Shown: in pieces, positions 49,167-60,019 of the stretch
How positions within the stretch are numbered: the first letter of the stretch is position 1
How the letters are laid out: every line of letters begins with the position of its first letter
NCBI RefSeq assembly: GCF_902806315.1
Contig: NZ_CADCWD010000017.1
Span: 1 to 64,000, forward strand
Direction of reading: 5' to 3'
Source of the DNA: an uncultured Sphingosinicella sp.
GTDB taxonomy: Bacteria > Pseudomonadota > Alphaproteobacteria > Sphingomonadales > Sphingomonadaceae
Length of the DNA: 64,000 nucleotides
Notes under the pieces: model-generated
Told to the model about the DNA's origin: nothing
Seen by the model: only the letters and a program-made list of their open reading frames with translations
The model's database searches: none
Translations under genes and position numbers: made by a program

Positions 49167-49976
49167 TCAATCCACAGCCGAAACAATCGGCGACGCCGCC
49201 GCGGCGGCGCTTAGCCCAGCATTCAATCCGATAAAAGCGCGCCACCGGTCGATCGCGCGGGACACGCGCGCGGCGGCAGCCCGGTCGATTATGGCGACAT
49301 GTACCACATTTTGGCGGCCGAGCGCTAACGACAATATGGACCTATCCGCTGGAAAAACCAGCCCTTGCGGCTGAACCGCCTCGTCCAGGGCCGATGGGTT
49401 ACCCCCGACGCGCCAGGCCTGGTCCAGTTTGGAATTGCCGTCCGCGCCCGCATCGGAGGCGTGGATGAGGAGATGGACATCGCCTCGACGGGCCGCGGTT
49501 TCGATCTTTTCGCCGCCCGTGAGGAGCGTTCCGGAGCGCGCTTCAAGGCCAAGTCGGTCGAGAGCGGATTGACGAAGCGCCGCCTCGGTCCGCTCGCCGA
49601 GATCGTCGGGAATCCTGAGGTCGCCGGTCTTGAACGCCCGGGCGAGCGCGCCCTTGAGCTTGCCCTTGGCCTGCGCCGCTTCCAGCGCCGAACGGTCGAC
49701 GCCGATCCAGGCGCCGCGTCCCGGCGCCTTTGCGCGGACGTCAGGCGCGACCTGGCCGTCCGGCCCGAGCGCCAGACGGATCAGATTGTCGCGAGCGTCA
49801 TGCTCCCCCGTGAGGATGCACTTGCGCTCGGCGACATGAGCGCTTCGCCCATCCTCGCTCGTCCCGAGCGAGGTCGAGGGGCGCTCGTGATGAGTCTGTG
49901 CCAGCGCCCCTCGACTACGCTCGGGACGAACGGACTTGTTGTTCCGCTTCAGGCGCTCATTGGGAGGTGTCCGCAA
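49167..49976 (-). CDS. YlxR/DUF448 RNA-binding protein (nusA-infB operon), with an in-frame palindromic insertion near the N-terminus
   Basis: AERKCILTGEHDARDNLIRLALGPDGQVAPDVRAKAPGRGAWIGVDRSALEAA. TTG start overlapping the nusA stop gives [53 protein letters not shown]. Confidence 0.88.
   Translation of the reverse strand: MRTPPNERLKRNNKSVRPERSRGALAQTHHERPSTSLGTSEDGRSAHVAERKCILTGEHDARDNLIRLALGPDGQVAPDVRAKAPGRGAWIGVDRSALEAAQAKGKLKGALARAFKTGDLRIPDDLGERTEAALRQSALDRLGLEARSGTLLTGGEKIETAARRGDVHLLIHASDAGADGNSKLDQAWRVGGNPSALDEAVQPQGLVFPADRSILSLALGRQNVVHVAIIDRAAAARVSRAIDRWRAFIGLNAGLSAAAAASPIVSAVD
49857..49932. repeat. Palindromic element inside the ylxR-like gene
   Basis: CTCGTCCCGAGCGAGGTCGAGGGGCGCT ... 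AGCGCCCCTCGACTACGCTCGGGACGA inverted arms. Confidence 0.85.
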
Positions 49977-51591
49977 CCGCGTCCTCCCCTTCGTTGCCCT
50001 CGTCCTCGAACCAGTGGGCGCGGGCGGCCATGATAATCTCGTTGCCCTGCTCGTCGCTGAGGCCATATTCGGCGAGGATCCCGCCCCGGTCCTCGGGACG
50101 GTTCGGCTCGCGCTGGCGGCGCTGCTCCGGCTTCTTCTTGGCCACAAGCTCGTCGGTGGCGAGATCGGCGAGATCGTCGAGCGTCTTGATGCCCGCCTTG
50201 CCGAGCGTCACCAGCATCGCCTCCGTCAGGTACGGCATCTCGGCGAGCGCGTCCTCGACCCCGAGACCGCGACGCTCCTCGCGCGCCGCTTCCTCACGGC
50301 GCTCGAGCGCTTCGGCGGCGCGGTTCTGCAGCTCCGCGGCAAGCTCGTCGTCGAAGCCCTCGATCGAGGCGATCTCGTCGACCTCGACATAAGCGACCTC
50401 TTCAAGCGCCCCGAAGCCTTCGGCCACCAGCAGCTGGGCCAGCGTCTCGTCGACGTCGAGCTCCTCCTGGAACATGGTGGAGCGCTCGACGAACTCGCGC
50501 TGGCGCTTTTCGCTCGCGTCCGCCTCGGTCATGATGTCGATCGCCGAGCCGGTGAGCTGCGAAGCAAGGCGCACATTCTGGCCGCGGCGGCCGATGGCGA
50601 GGCTGAGCTGGTCGTCGGGAACGACGACTTCGATGCGGCTCTCTTCCTCGTCGATCACGACGCGGGCGACGGTGGCCGGCTGCAGCGCGTTGACGACGAA
50701 GGTGGCGAGATCCTCGCTCCAGGGGATTATGTCGATCTTCTCGCCCTGCATCTCCTGCACAACGGCCTGAACTCGCGAACCCTTCATGCCCACGCAGGCG
50801 CCGACCGGGTCGATCGAGCTGTCGTGGCTGATGACGCCGATCTTGGCGCGGCTGCCCGGATCGCGAGCGGCGGCCTTGATCTCGATGATGCCGTCGTAAA
50901 TTTCGGGCACTTCCTGCGCGAACAGCTTCTTCATGAAGTCGGGATGCGCACGGCTGAGGAAAATCTGCGGGCCTCGGTTCTCGCGGCGGACGCTGAGGAT
51001 CAGCGAGCGGATGCGGTCGCCGACCCGGACGACCTCGCGCGGGATCTGCTGATCGCGGCGGATGACGCCCTCGGCGCGGCCCAGGTCGACGACGACGTGG
51101 CCGAACTCGACGCGCTTGACGACGCCGGTAATGATCTCGCTCGCGCGGTCCTTGAACTCTTCATATTGGCGCTCGCGCTCGGCGTCACGGACCTTCTGGA
51201 AGATAACCTGCTTGGCGGCTTGCGCTGCGATGCGCCCGAACTCGATCGGCGGCAGCGGATCGACGATGAAGTCGCCGATCTCGGCGCCCGGCTGCAGCTT
51301 CTGCGCGTCGTCCAGGCTCACCTGCTTGAAATAGTCGTCGACCAGCTCGGTCACCTCCACGACGCGCCACAGGCGCAGGTCGCCGGTCTGCGGGTCGAGC
51401 TTGGCGCGGATGTCGTTCTCGGCGCCGTAGCGGGCGCGGGCGGCGCGCTGGATCGCGTCCTCCATCGCCTCGATGACGATGCCGCGGTCGATCAGCTTCT
51501 CGCGCGCGACCGAATCGGCGATCGCGATCAGCTCGGCCCTGTTGGCGGAAACGGCGCCCGGAGCGCCCGCGCTGGCAGCGGAAGTGGCCAT
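49957..51591 (-). CDS. nusA: Transcription termination/antitermination factor NusA
   Basis: [40 protein letters not shown]...[40 protein letters not shown]. Confidence 0.98.
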   Translation of the reverse strand: MATSAASAGAPGAVSANRAELIAIADSVAREKLIDRGIVIEAMEDAIQRAARARYGAENDIRAKLDPQTGDLRLWRVVEVTELVDDYFKQVSLDDAQKLQPGAEIGDFIVDPLPPIEFGRIAAQAAKQVIFQKVRDAERERQYEEFKDRASEIITGVVKRVEFGHVVVDLGRAEGVIRRDQQIPREVVRVGDRIRSLILSVRRENRGPQIFLSRAHPDFMKKLFAQEVPEIYDGIIEIKAAARDPGSRAKIGVISHDSSIDPVGACVGMKGSRVQAVVQEMQGEKIDIIPWSEDLATFVVNALQPATVARVVIDEEESRIEVVVPDDQLSLAIGRRGQNVRLASQLTGSAIDIMTEADASEKRQREFVERSTMFQEELDVDETLAQLLVAEGFGALEEVAYVEVDEIASIEGFDDELAAELQNRAAEALERREEAAREERRGLGVEDALAEMPYLTEAMLVTLGKAGIKTLDDLADLATDELVAKKKPEQRRQREPNRPEDRGGILAEYGLSDEQGNEIIMAARAHWFEDEGNEGEDAVADTSQ

Positions 51592-51595
51592 GGTC

Positions 51596-52183
51596 TTAAT
51601 CCTCTACTACTTTGAAATCTTCGGACGGCTCATCCCCCGGACGCTCCGTCTCTTCCTCGATCTTGTCGGCACCCTCCGCGCTGAGCGGAGCGGTCGCCTT
51701 GATGAGCCTGTCGGTCATGGCGAGCTTGGCCGACTGGATGAGGGCGAAGGGCAGCCGCGTCGGGCCGAGCCCCTGCACGTCCACCAGCACCTGATCGCCC
51801 TCGCTGCCGGTGAGATCGCCCGAAAAGACCTTCCGCCCCTCAAGCTTCTCGGCCAGCACGATCCGCGCCTCATGGCCCTTCCAATCGTCATAATCCTTGA
51901 GGCGCGTCAGCGGCCGGTCGATGCCGGGCGAGCTCACCTCGAGCCGGTAGGCATGCTCGATCGGATCGCGCCCTTCCGCCTCCAGCTCATCCAAAACCGC
52001 GGACAGCCGGCGCGACAGCCGCGCGCAATCGTCGAGCGTCAGCTGGCGCGTATCCGGCCGCTCGGCCATGATCTGCAGAGTCGGATCGGACGTGCCGCCC
52101 ATCATCTTGACGCGCACGAGTTCCAGCCCTTCCGCTTTCGCTTCGGGCTCGATCAGCTCGGTCAGTTGGGCGAGGTCCGCCAT
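51596..52183 (-). CDS. rimP: Ribosome maturation factor RimP
   Basis: MADLAQLTELIEPEAKAEGLELVRVKMMGG...TLDDCARLSRRLSAVLD...YRLEVSSPGIDRPLTRLKDYDDWKGHEARI. Confidence 0.96.
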   Translation of the reverse strand: MADLAQLTELIEPEAKAEGLELVRVKMMGGTSDPTLQIMAERPDTRQLTLDDCARLSRRLSAVLDELEAEGRDPIEHAYRLEVSSPGIDRPLTRLKDYDDWKGHEARIVLAEKLEGRKVFSGDLTGSEGDQVLVDVQGLGPTRLPFALIQSAKLAMTDRLIKATAPLSAEGADKIEEETERPGDEPSEDFKVVED

Positions 52184-52317
52184 CCATGCTCCAAAAGGTA
52201 TAAAGCCAGGACGCATCCCGGCGCCGCCGGCCCCTCCTCGGGACCAGCCTCAACACGTTACCGATGTCGAGAAAGGCAGGAGCTATATAGGCGATCGGCC
52301 CGGCGCGGGCAAGCGGA

Positions 52318-52899
52318 TTAGCGAGAGCCCCAGGGCGCGGGCGGAGGTGTGACCGGCTTCGTCAGGTCGAACTCGACCCTGAAGAAGCGGTTTGGCCGAC
52401 GCAGTTCGTAAGCGAAGGCGCGGCCCGGCTCGACATCCATCGCCCAGACGTTCGTCACCGACTGCGGGATGTTCTCCCGGACGAAAAGGGCCTTCGTGAA
52501 CGGGTCGGCCGGGAACTCCTGACGAGTTGCCGCGCCGGTCAGGGTCGCATCGCCGCCATATTGGGTGAGCTTGTCCTCGCTGCCGTCCTCGTGGCGATGG
52601 TCGTGCTTGAGGCGGAGGCCCGCGCCCGTGCGGGTCACCACCCAGGTGCGCGAGCGATTCTCGCCAACATGGAATGGGATGCGGATCTCGTCCCGCGAGC
52701 AGTCGCGGACGTGCATGACGAGGCGCTTGCCCGCAAAGTCCCGGTCGGCCTCCACAGGCGGGCTGGCGATCCGGCCTTCATAGGCCTTTCCGCAGAGGCC
52801 GGAGAGCCGGGCGAAGAACTGGTCGGCGGGTTCCAAAGTCGGTGTGCTCGCGCAGCCGCCAAGGGCGCAGGCTGCGAGGAGGGCGACAGCGGACTTCAT
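52318..52899 (-). CDS. Uncharacterised lipoprotein
   Basis: MKSAVALLAACALGGCASTPTLEPADQFFARLSGLCGKAYEGRIASPPVEADRDF...VMHVRDCSRDEIRIPFHVGENRSRTWVVTRTGAGLRLKHDHRHEDGSED. Confidence 0.8.
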   Translation of the reverse strand: MKSAVALLAACALGGCASTPTLEPADQFFARLSGLCGKAYEGRIASPPVEADRDFAGKRLVMHVRDCSRDEIRIPFHVGENRSRTWVVTRTGAGLRLKHDHRHEDGSEDKLTQYGGDATLTGAATRQEFPADPFTKALFVRENIPQSVTNVWAMDVEPGRAFAYELRRPNRFFRVEFDLTKPVTPPPAPWGSR

Positions 52900-52909
52900 C
52901 TCGCCAAGC

Positions 52910-53410
52910 TTAAGCGGAAGGGACGGCACCCGCCAAGGCCTTCTCCTCCGCGCGGATGCGGATCGCCAGGACGGCCGCATTGGCGAGGCTGAAGACCAGC
53001 GCCACCTGCCACAGCCCAAAAACCAGTGGGAGAACGGCGATCTCGCCTGCGACGACGAGATAGTTCGGATGACGGACCAGGCGAAACGGGCCGCGAGCGA
53101 CCAGCCGCTCGCCGGGGACGACGATGATGCGCGTGGTCCAGCGCCGGCCGAGCGTCGCCAGGATCCAGACACGGCCGAGCTGCAGCAGGACGAAGACGGC
53201 GATGAGCGGCCAGGTGACCGCTTTTCCGGGAGCCAGCCACCACAAGGTGGCGAGCCAGAGCGCGTGAACGGCGACGATCAGCGGATAGTGGCCGGGCGAA
53301 GCTTCGTAGGCGCCGCGCGCGAGCAGCGCCTTCGTGTTGCGCCTGGCGATGACGAGCTCGGCAAGCCGCTGAAGCGTCACGAGCGCGAGGATGATCGCAG
53401 CCGCCGTCAT
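52910..53410 (-). CDS. Isoprenylcysteine carboxyl methyltransferase-like membrane protein
   Basis: RLAELVIARRNTKALLARGAYEASPGHYPLIVAVHALWLATLWW...RGPFRLVRHPNYLVVAGEIAVLPLVFGLW. Confidence 0.88.
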   Translation of the reverse strand: MTAAAIILALVTLQRLAELVIARRNTKALLARGAYEASPGHYPLIVAVHALWLATLWWLAPGKAVTWPLIAVFVLLQLGRVWILATLGRRWTTRIIVVPGERLVARGPFRLVRHPNYLVVAGEIAVLPLVFGLWQVALVFSLANAAVLAIRIRAEEKALAGAVPSA

Positions 53411-54460
53411 GCCCGCGCGAGCGAAAGGCCGCTGGTCGTGAAGCCCGGCCCGAGCGCGAGCAGCAAAGTCCGCTCCGGCATTCCGGCTTCCAGCAGCCGC
53501 TCCAGCACGAACAGCACGGTGGGCGCGGACATGTTGCCGAAATCCTTCAGCACCGCGCGCTCATGGTCCAGGCTCCCCTCATCGAGGTGCAGGCTCTGCT
53601 CGAGCGCCGCCACCACCTTGGCGCCGCCGGGATGGCAGGTGAAGCGGCCGATCTCGTCACGCTCGACCCCGAGCCGACCGAGGATCTGCTCGACGGCGCG
53701 GTCCATATTGTCCTCGACGAAGGGCGGGATGGCGCGGTCGAAGATGACGCCCAGGCCCGGATCCTCGACGTCCCAGCCCATGATGCCGAGCGTGTCGGGC
53801 CACAGGATCTCACCGCCGCCCTCCACGCTGGCGACACCGCCTTGCCCTTCGCGCACCACTGCGGCGGCCGCGCCGTCGCCGAACAAGGCGGTCGCGACGA
53901 TATTTGCCTTGCTGAGCTTGTCGAGCCGGATCGAGGTCGAGCAGAGCTCCACCGTCACGAACAGGATCGTCTTGCCCGGCGCGCCAGCGGCGAGCCGGGC
54001 TGCAGTGGCAAGGCCACTGACGCCACCCGCGCAGCCGAGGCCGAACAGAGGCACCCGCTCGACATCGTTGCGGAAGCCCATCCGGCCCGCGACCCGCGCT
54101 TCCAGGCTCGGCGTTGCGATGCCGGTCGTCGAGACCGTGACGAGGCCGTCAACCTCATCCGGACGGACCCCGGCCCGCTCCAGCGCCCGCTCCGCCGCCT
54201 CGATGTAGAGCGCCTCGGCGGCCTCCAGGTAAACGTCGTTGCGCGCCTTCCACCCATGATCGCCACGATACCAATCGACCGGCCGCACGATGTGGCGCTT
54301 GGCGATGCCCGCATTGTCGAACACCGGCGCGAGCTTCTCGAAATGGTTCGCGCGCGCTCCGAACAGGCCGCGGGCGAGCGCCTTCGCCTCTTCCTGCGTA
54401 ATGATTGTCGGCGGCACCGCGGTGGCGACCGAGAGCAGGGAGACCGGCGTAGGATCTGAC
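53407..54460 (-). CDS. Type III polyketide synthase (chalcone/stilbene synthase-like)
   Basis: VDGLVTVSTTGIATPSLEARVAGRMGFRNDVERVPLFGLGCAGGVSGLATAARLAAG...CHPGGAKVVAALEQSLHLDEGSLDHERAVLKDFGNMSAPTVLFVLERLLEAG. No clear start codon. Confidence 0.92.
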
Positions 54461-54569
54461 TTACGGATGGCGGGCCTGCTGCGATGAGGGCGCCACCGTT
54501 GACGAACGGCAGCCTCCCTCGCATGTGGGTTTCGCACAGCAACCCGTCCAGCCCCCCGGAGTTCAATCG

Positions 54570-55730
54570 ATGCGCGCTTTCCTCTCCGCCGGCGTCTCCC
54601 TGCTCGCGCTCGCGGCATCCGGCGGAGCGAGCCACGCGATCGCCGGCGGCAATGAAGCTGCCACCGCGGCGGCGCCCGCCTCCCCCGGACGCCCGTTCCA
54701 GGTCCAACCGCTCGCGACCTTCAACGAGCCCTGGGCAATGACCTTCCTGCCCGGTCCGGGCGGCGCCGCACTTGTCACCGAGAAGAAGGGGCGCCTCGTC
54801 CTCTGGACGCAGGGCCGCGCGATCCCGATCGCGGGCACGCCCAAGGTTGATTATGGTGGCCAGGGCGGCCTCGGCGACGTCGTGCTTCACCCGAATTTCG
54901 CACGCAACGGCTACGTCTATCTGAGCTTCGTCGAACCAGGGCCGGGGGAGACGCGCGGGGCTGCGGTCGGCCGCGGCCGCCTCGTCCGGACCGACGCGGG
55001 CGCGACGCTTGATGGGTTCACGACGATCTGGCGGCAGACGCCCAAGGTCGAGGGACGCGGCCATTACGGCCACCGCCTCGCCTTCGGGCCAGACGGCAAA
55101 CTCTACATCTCCAATGGCGACCGTCAGAAGTTCGATCCCGCGCAGGACATGACCGGCACGCTCGGCAAGGTCGTGCGGATCAACGACGACGGGAGCGTGC
55201 CGCGCGACAATCCCTGGGCGAGCCGCGGCGGCGCGGCGGCACAGCTCTGGACGGTCGGACACCGCAACATTCTCGGCCTCGCCTTCAACGGCCTGGGCCA
55301 GCTGTGGAGCCACGAAATGGGCCCCAAGGGCGGCGACGAATTCAACCTGATCGAGCGCGGCACGAATTACGGCTATCCGGTCGTGTCCAACGGCGCCCAT
55401 TATGACGGCCGCGATATCCCTGATCACCCGACTCGCCCGCAGTTTAACGCGCCGGAGATCACCTGGAACGAAGTCTCGCCGGCCGGCCTGATGGTCTATT
55501 CCGGAGGCCTGTTTCCTCGCTGGCGCGGCAACGCGTTCCTCGGCGGCCTCTCCGGCCAGACCCTGATCCGCGTGGCCATCAACGGCAATGGCGCGCGGGA
55601 GGCCGAGCGCTGGCCGATGAACGCCCGCATCCGCGAGGTCGAGCAGGGCACCGACGGCGCCATCTACGTGCTGGAGGACGAGCGCCAGGGCTCCGGCGGC
55701 CGGCTGCTGAGGCTGAGCCCGGCGCGCTGA
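54570..55730 (+). CDS. PQQ-dependent sugar dehydrogenase (GDH-B-like beta-propeller)
   Basis: ATFNEPWAMTFLPGPGGAALVTEKKGRLVLW...GQGGLGDVVLHPNFARNGYVYLSFVEPG...GHYGHRLAFGPDGKLYISNGDRQKFDPAQDMTGTLGKVVRINDDGSVPRDNPW...GHRNILGLAFNGLGQLWSHEMGPKGGDEFNLIERGTNYGYP. Confidence 0.95.
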   Translation: MRAFLSAGVSLLALAASGGASHAIAGGNEAATAAAPASPGRPFQVQPLATFNEPWAMTFLPGPGGAALVTEKKGRLVLWTQGRAIPIAGTPKVDYGGQGGLGDVVLHPNFARNGYVYLSFVEPGPGETRGAAVGRGRLVRTDAGATLDGFTTIWRQTPKVEGRGHYGHRLAFGPDGKLYISNGDRQKFDPAQDMTGTLGKVVRINDDGSVPRDNPWASRGGAAAQLWTVGHRNILGLAFNGLGQLWSHEMGPKGGDEFNLIERGTNYGYPVVSNGAHYDGRDIPDHPTRPQFNAPEITWNEVSPAGLMVYSGGLFPRWRGNAFLGGLSGQTLIRVAINGNGAREAERWPMNARIREVEQGTDGAIYVLEDERQGSGGRLLRLSPAR

Positions 55731-55732
55731 AC

Positions 55733-56173
55733 TCAGCGGCGCAGAGCCTCCACGAAGGTCGAGCGGAAAACCGGCTGATGGAGGAGGTTGGCGGTACAAA
55801 GGCCGGAGATGCGATGCTCGCTCCGCCTCCACAGGCGCCGCGCGCGCGGCGGGTATAGGATGAGGAGCGTGCGCTGGCCGCGGCGAAGCTCAAGGTCGCA
55901 CGAAGCGTCACTGGGAAGGTTCAGCCGCTCTACCCGGACGGATGCGGGAGCCCTGCCGGCCAGTGTCCGCCGCACTCGCAACTGTTCGCCTCGTTTCCAC
56001 AGCGGATCATAAGCGGACACGACTTCGACTTCGACCAGCGCGATGGCGTCCCGCGCGCCGTCACGAGCCAATTTTCTCAATTCCTGCGGATCCCGCGTCG
56101 CGATGCATGAGCAGGCGAGCGCCGCGCTTTCGCCTGCCAGGATCAGGAGCAGAGCGATGAGCAGGCGTTGCAT
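55733..56173 (-). CDS. Secreted Cys-containing hypothetical protein
   Basis: Signal peptide MQRLLIALLLILAGESAALA then CSCIATRDPQELRKLARDG...VRRTLAGRAPASVRVERLNLPSDASCDLELRRGQRTLLILYPP. Confidence 0.75.
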   Translation of the reverse strand: MQRLLIALLLILAGESAALACSCIATRDPQELRKLARDGARDAIALVEVEVVSAYDPLWKRGEQLRVRRTLAGRAPASVRVERLNLPSDASCDLELRRGQRTLLILYPPRARRLWRRSEHRISGLCTANLLHQPVFRSTFVEALRR

Positions 56174-56854
56174 TCATATCCTCCGATAGCGGAAATACCA
56201 GACTTCGTGGCCCTTGCGGCGCGCTTTCGCCTCGTAGCGCGTCTCGGGCCAGCCGCCGGGGCGAGTGAGGAAGTCGCGGGCGCTTTCCGCCAGCCATTCG
56301 AAGTCGCGGCGGGCGTTCATGATCATCATCGACCAGCGGCAATAGGTCGGATCGTCGGTGCCGAGGCGGAACTCGCCGCCGGGCTGGAGCTTGGCCGCAA
56401 TCAGGTCGAGCGGACCATGATTGACCATGCGGCGCTTGGCATGCCGCGCCTTGGGCCAGGGATCGGGGTGGAGGAGGTAGACGAAGCGGAGCGAGGCGTC
56501 CGGAAGCCGTTCCAGCACCTCCAGAGCGTCGCCCATGTGAAGGCGGACGTTCGCCAGGCTTTTGTCCCGGACATGGGTGAGCGCGCCGACGACGCCGTTG
56601 AGGAACGGCTCCGCCCCGATGAACCCGTGGTCCGGCAGCAGGTCGGCGCGAAAGGCGAGATGCTCGCCCGATCCGAAGCCGATCTCGAAGTGGAGCGGGC
56701 GATCGTGGCCGAAGAGGGCGGCGGCGGTGATCTCGCCCTCCTCCGGCACGCTTAGCGCCGGGAGCAGGTCCTCGACGAGCGCCGCCTGACCTTCGCGGAG
56801 CTTGTGGCCGGAGCGGCGGCCGTAGAGGCGGCGGATCGTCGTGGGGTCGGACAT
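56174..56854 (-). CDS. trmB: tRNA (guanine(46)-N7)-methyltransferase
   Basis: LHFEIGFGSGEHLAFRADLLPDHGFIGAEPFLNGVVGALTHV...LRFVYLLHPDPWPKARHAKRRMVNHGPLDLIAAKLQPGGEFRLGTDDPTYC. Confidence 0.96.
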   Translation of the reverse strand: MSDPTTIRRLYGRRSGHKLREGQAALVEDLLPALSVPEEGEITAAALFGHDRPLHFEIGFGSGEHLAFRADLLPDHGFIGAEPFLNGVVGALTHVRDKSLANVRLHMGDALEVLERLPDASLRFVYLLHPDPWPKARHAKRRMVNHGPLDLIAAKLQPGGEFRLGTDDPTYCRWSMMIMNARRDFEWLAESARDFLTRPGGWPETRYEAKARRKGHEVWYFRYRRI

Positions 56855-56876
56855 GATCGCGCTCTAGCAAGCACCT

Positions 56877-56979
56877 CCTCGTTGGGGGAGGGACTGAAGG
56901 AGCTATTCAGTTCCGGAGGCGGGGGAGCTGATACTTCCCCCACCCCTCAATCCCCTCCCCTTGAAGGGGAGCGGAGGAT
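56877..56979. repeat. Intergenic palindromic GC-rich repeat, trmB-metK gap
   Basis: CCTCCTCGTTGGGGGAGGGACTGAAGGAG...CTTCCCCCACCCCTCAATCCCCTCCCCTTGAAGGGGAGCGGAGG; same style as the infB-rbfA element. Confidence 0.7.
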
Positions 56980-58164
<1,185 letters not shown>

Positions 58165-58199
58165 CGGGAGAAACGACCTTCTTGAGGGGAGACATGCGG

Positions 58200-58219
58200 A
58201 TATAAAGATATCCTTATAT
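58200..58219. promoter_or_regulatory. Near-perfect 20-bp palindrome upstream of metK (candidate operator)
   Basis: ATATAAAGATATCCTTATAT, one mismatch from a perfect inverted repeat, 36-55 nt upstream of the metK start. Confidence 0.6.
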
Positions 58220-58226
58220 GCGCGCC

Positions 58227-59906
58227 CTAGCTCGATTTATGAGCGGCTGCAATGCCCCTGCGTGAAAGGATGGCCGCAACCAGGACGAGCAGCAGAGCAA
58301 ACAGGAACGGCATGACATTGCCGACGCGGGCGAAGAGGGTCGGCGGCTTGGGTGCGGGCAAGGCGGCGTCGATCGAACCGGCGGTGCGCCACGGAAGGCT
58401 GTGGAGCAGGCTGCCATCCGCCGCGATCACCGCCGAGATGCCGGTCGGTGTCGAACGCAGGATCGGCAGCCCCTCCTCCAGTGCGCGCAGCCGCGCCTGA
58501 GCGAGGTGCTGGGGCGGGCCCCAGGCGCCGAACCAGGCGTCGTTCGACGGATTGAAGAGGAAGGCGGGGCGGTTGTTCCGGTCCACCACTTCGCCCGAGA
58601 AGATGATCTCGTAGCAGAGCTGGAAACCGACGGGGCCGATGATCGGAAGGGTTAGCGTCTGCGGCCCCGGCCCCGGATCGAAGTCGACGTCGCCAGGCGC
58701 GAGGCGCGAGAGGCCGATCGCCGACAGGATCGGGCGCATCGGGAGATATTCGCCATAGGGCACGAGATGCGCCTTGTCGTAGCGGCCGAGGATTTGGCCG
58801 TTCGCTGTCATGGCGAAGACGCTGTTGGTGGCGCTGGTGAGGTGGAGCCGATCGGTCGATCGGAAGGTGACGCCGCCGGTCAGCAGGAGGTCGCCGGGGC
58901 CGAGGAGCTGGCCGATACGGAGGCGGATCTGAAGCGCTTCCGCCTGGTCTTGCGGATTGAGGCGCTCGTCCTGGAGCGGATCGGTCACGGCCGCTTCGGG
59001 CCAGAGGAGCAGGCGGGGCGTTGCGGACGGCGCGCCGGAGAGCCGCCGGAGGCGCTCGAAATTGCGCTCCTCAAAGCCCGCCTTCCACTTGTCCTGCTGG
59101 CCGATGTTCGGCTGGACGATGCGGAGCGGGATCGTAGGCGCGGAAAGTGGGGCCTGGCTGGTGAGGGCGACGAGCGCCGTCGCGAGCGCCACCGTGCCGG
59201 CAATCGCGGCGGCCGCTTTCCAGCGGCGGTGAAAAGCAAGGAAGAGCAGCCCGGCCAGCACCACCGCGATTGCGGACAGGCCGTAAGTGCCGATGATCGT
59301 GGCAAGGCGTGAGACAGGGGTCGGCAGCAATGCGACGCCGACCGGGTTCCAGGCGAAGCCGGTGAACATCGTCGCGCGCAGCCATTCGGTGACGATCCAC
59401 GCGGCTGCGAAGATCAGGACGAGCCGGACCGAATTCCTCCCCCGGCTTCCCGGGGGAGGGGGACCAGGCGCAGCCTGGTGGAGGGGCGCTCGCGAAGCGA
59501 GCTCCTCAAAAGAGGCGCTGTCGCGCCGCCCCTCCATCGCACTCTGTGCGGTCCCCCTCCCCTGCGAATGCAGGGGAGGACTGACGCCCCACCGCCAGGC
59601 CAGGCCGGTCGCCATTGCCGGATACACTGCGAGGTAGAGCGACAGCAGCACCACCGCGATCCAGCCGAGCCAGTGCGGCATTTCGGACTGGAAGGTGAAA
59701 GCGGTGGCGATCCAATTGAGGCCGAGAGTGAACTGGCCCACGCCGAACCAATAGCCGCGGGCGAGCGCGCTTCGAAGCGACGGCGCCCGGTCGATCAGGT
59801 AGATGAGCCCCGCAAAGGCGACAAGCGTCAACGGCCAGAGGCTCCACGGAGCGAAGCCGCAGGCGCTGAGGATGCCGAGGAGAAAGGACGCGAGAAGTAA
59901 CTTCAT
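58227..59906 (-). CDS. lnt: Apolipoprotein N-acyltransferase, with an in-frame palindromic insertion
   Basis: [39 protein letters not shown]...[24 protein letters not shown]...[12 protein letters not shown]...[17 protein letters not shown]...[34 protein letters not shown]; anomalous [51 protein letters not shown]. Confidence 0.95.
   Translation of the reverse strand: MKLLLASFLLGILSACGFAPWSLWPLTLVAFAGLIYLIDRAPSLRSALARGYWFGVGQFTLGLNWIATAFTFQSEMPHWLGWIAVVLLSLYLAVYPAMATGLAWRWGVSPPLHSQGRGTAQSAMEGRRDSASFEELASRAPLHQAAPGPPPPGSRGRNSVRLVLIFAAAWIVTEWLRATMFTGFAWNPVGVALLPTPVSRLATIIGTYGLSAIAVVLAGLLFLAFHRRWKAAAAIAGTVALATALVALTSQAPLSAPTIPLRIVQPNIGQQDKWKAGFEERNFERLRRLSGAPSATPRLLLWPEAAVTDPLQDERLNPQDQAEALQIRLRIGQLLGPGDLLLTGGVTFRSTDRLHLTSATNSVFAMTANGQILGRYDKAHLVPYGEYLPMRPILSAIGLSRLAPGDVDFDPGPGPQTLTLPIIGPVGFQLCYEIIFSGEVVDRNNRPAFLFNPSNDAWFGAWGPPQHLAQARLRALEEGLPILRSTPTGISAVIAADGSLLHSLPWRTAGSIDAALPAPKPPTLFARVGNVMPFLFALLLVLVAAILSRRGIAAAHKSS
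59434..59582. repeat. Large palindromic element inside lnt
   Basis: TTCCTCCCCCGGCTTCCCGGGGGAGGGGGACCAGGCGCAGCCTGGTGGAGGGGCGCTCGCGAAGCGAGCTCC...GGCGCTGTCGCGCCGCCCCTCCATCGCACTCTGTGCGGTCCCCCTCCCCTGCGAATGCAGGGGAGGA. Confidence 0.88.
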
Positions 59907-60019
59907 CGGCCACCGCCTAACGCGTCAGGCGAAGTTCGGGAAGTTCGGGCGCGAAGGCCTATCGATGATCCCCTGATATATCGCTGGACCGGACGCAGAG
60001 TCGCAGCAAGGAGCCCGAG

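Noticed and set aside
46658-49234. 858-aa plus-strand ORF
   Set aside because: Fully antisense to infB; low-complexity R/A/G/L translation typical of high-GC antisense frames.
53955-55832. 625-aa minus-strand ORF
   Set aside because: Antisense to the PQQ-dependent dehydrogenase and out of frame with the type III PKS; no recognisable domain.
58165-58245. SAM riboswitch upstream of metK
   Set aside because: Leader is short and I could not fold a convincing SAM-II/SAM-IV/SAH architecture; the 20-bp palindrome is a better explanation.
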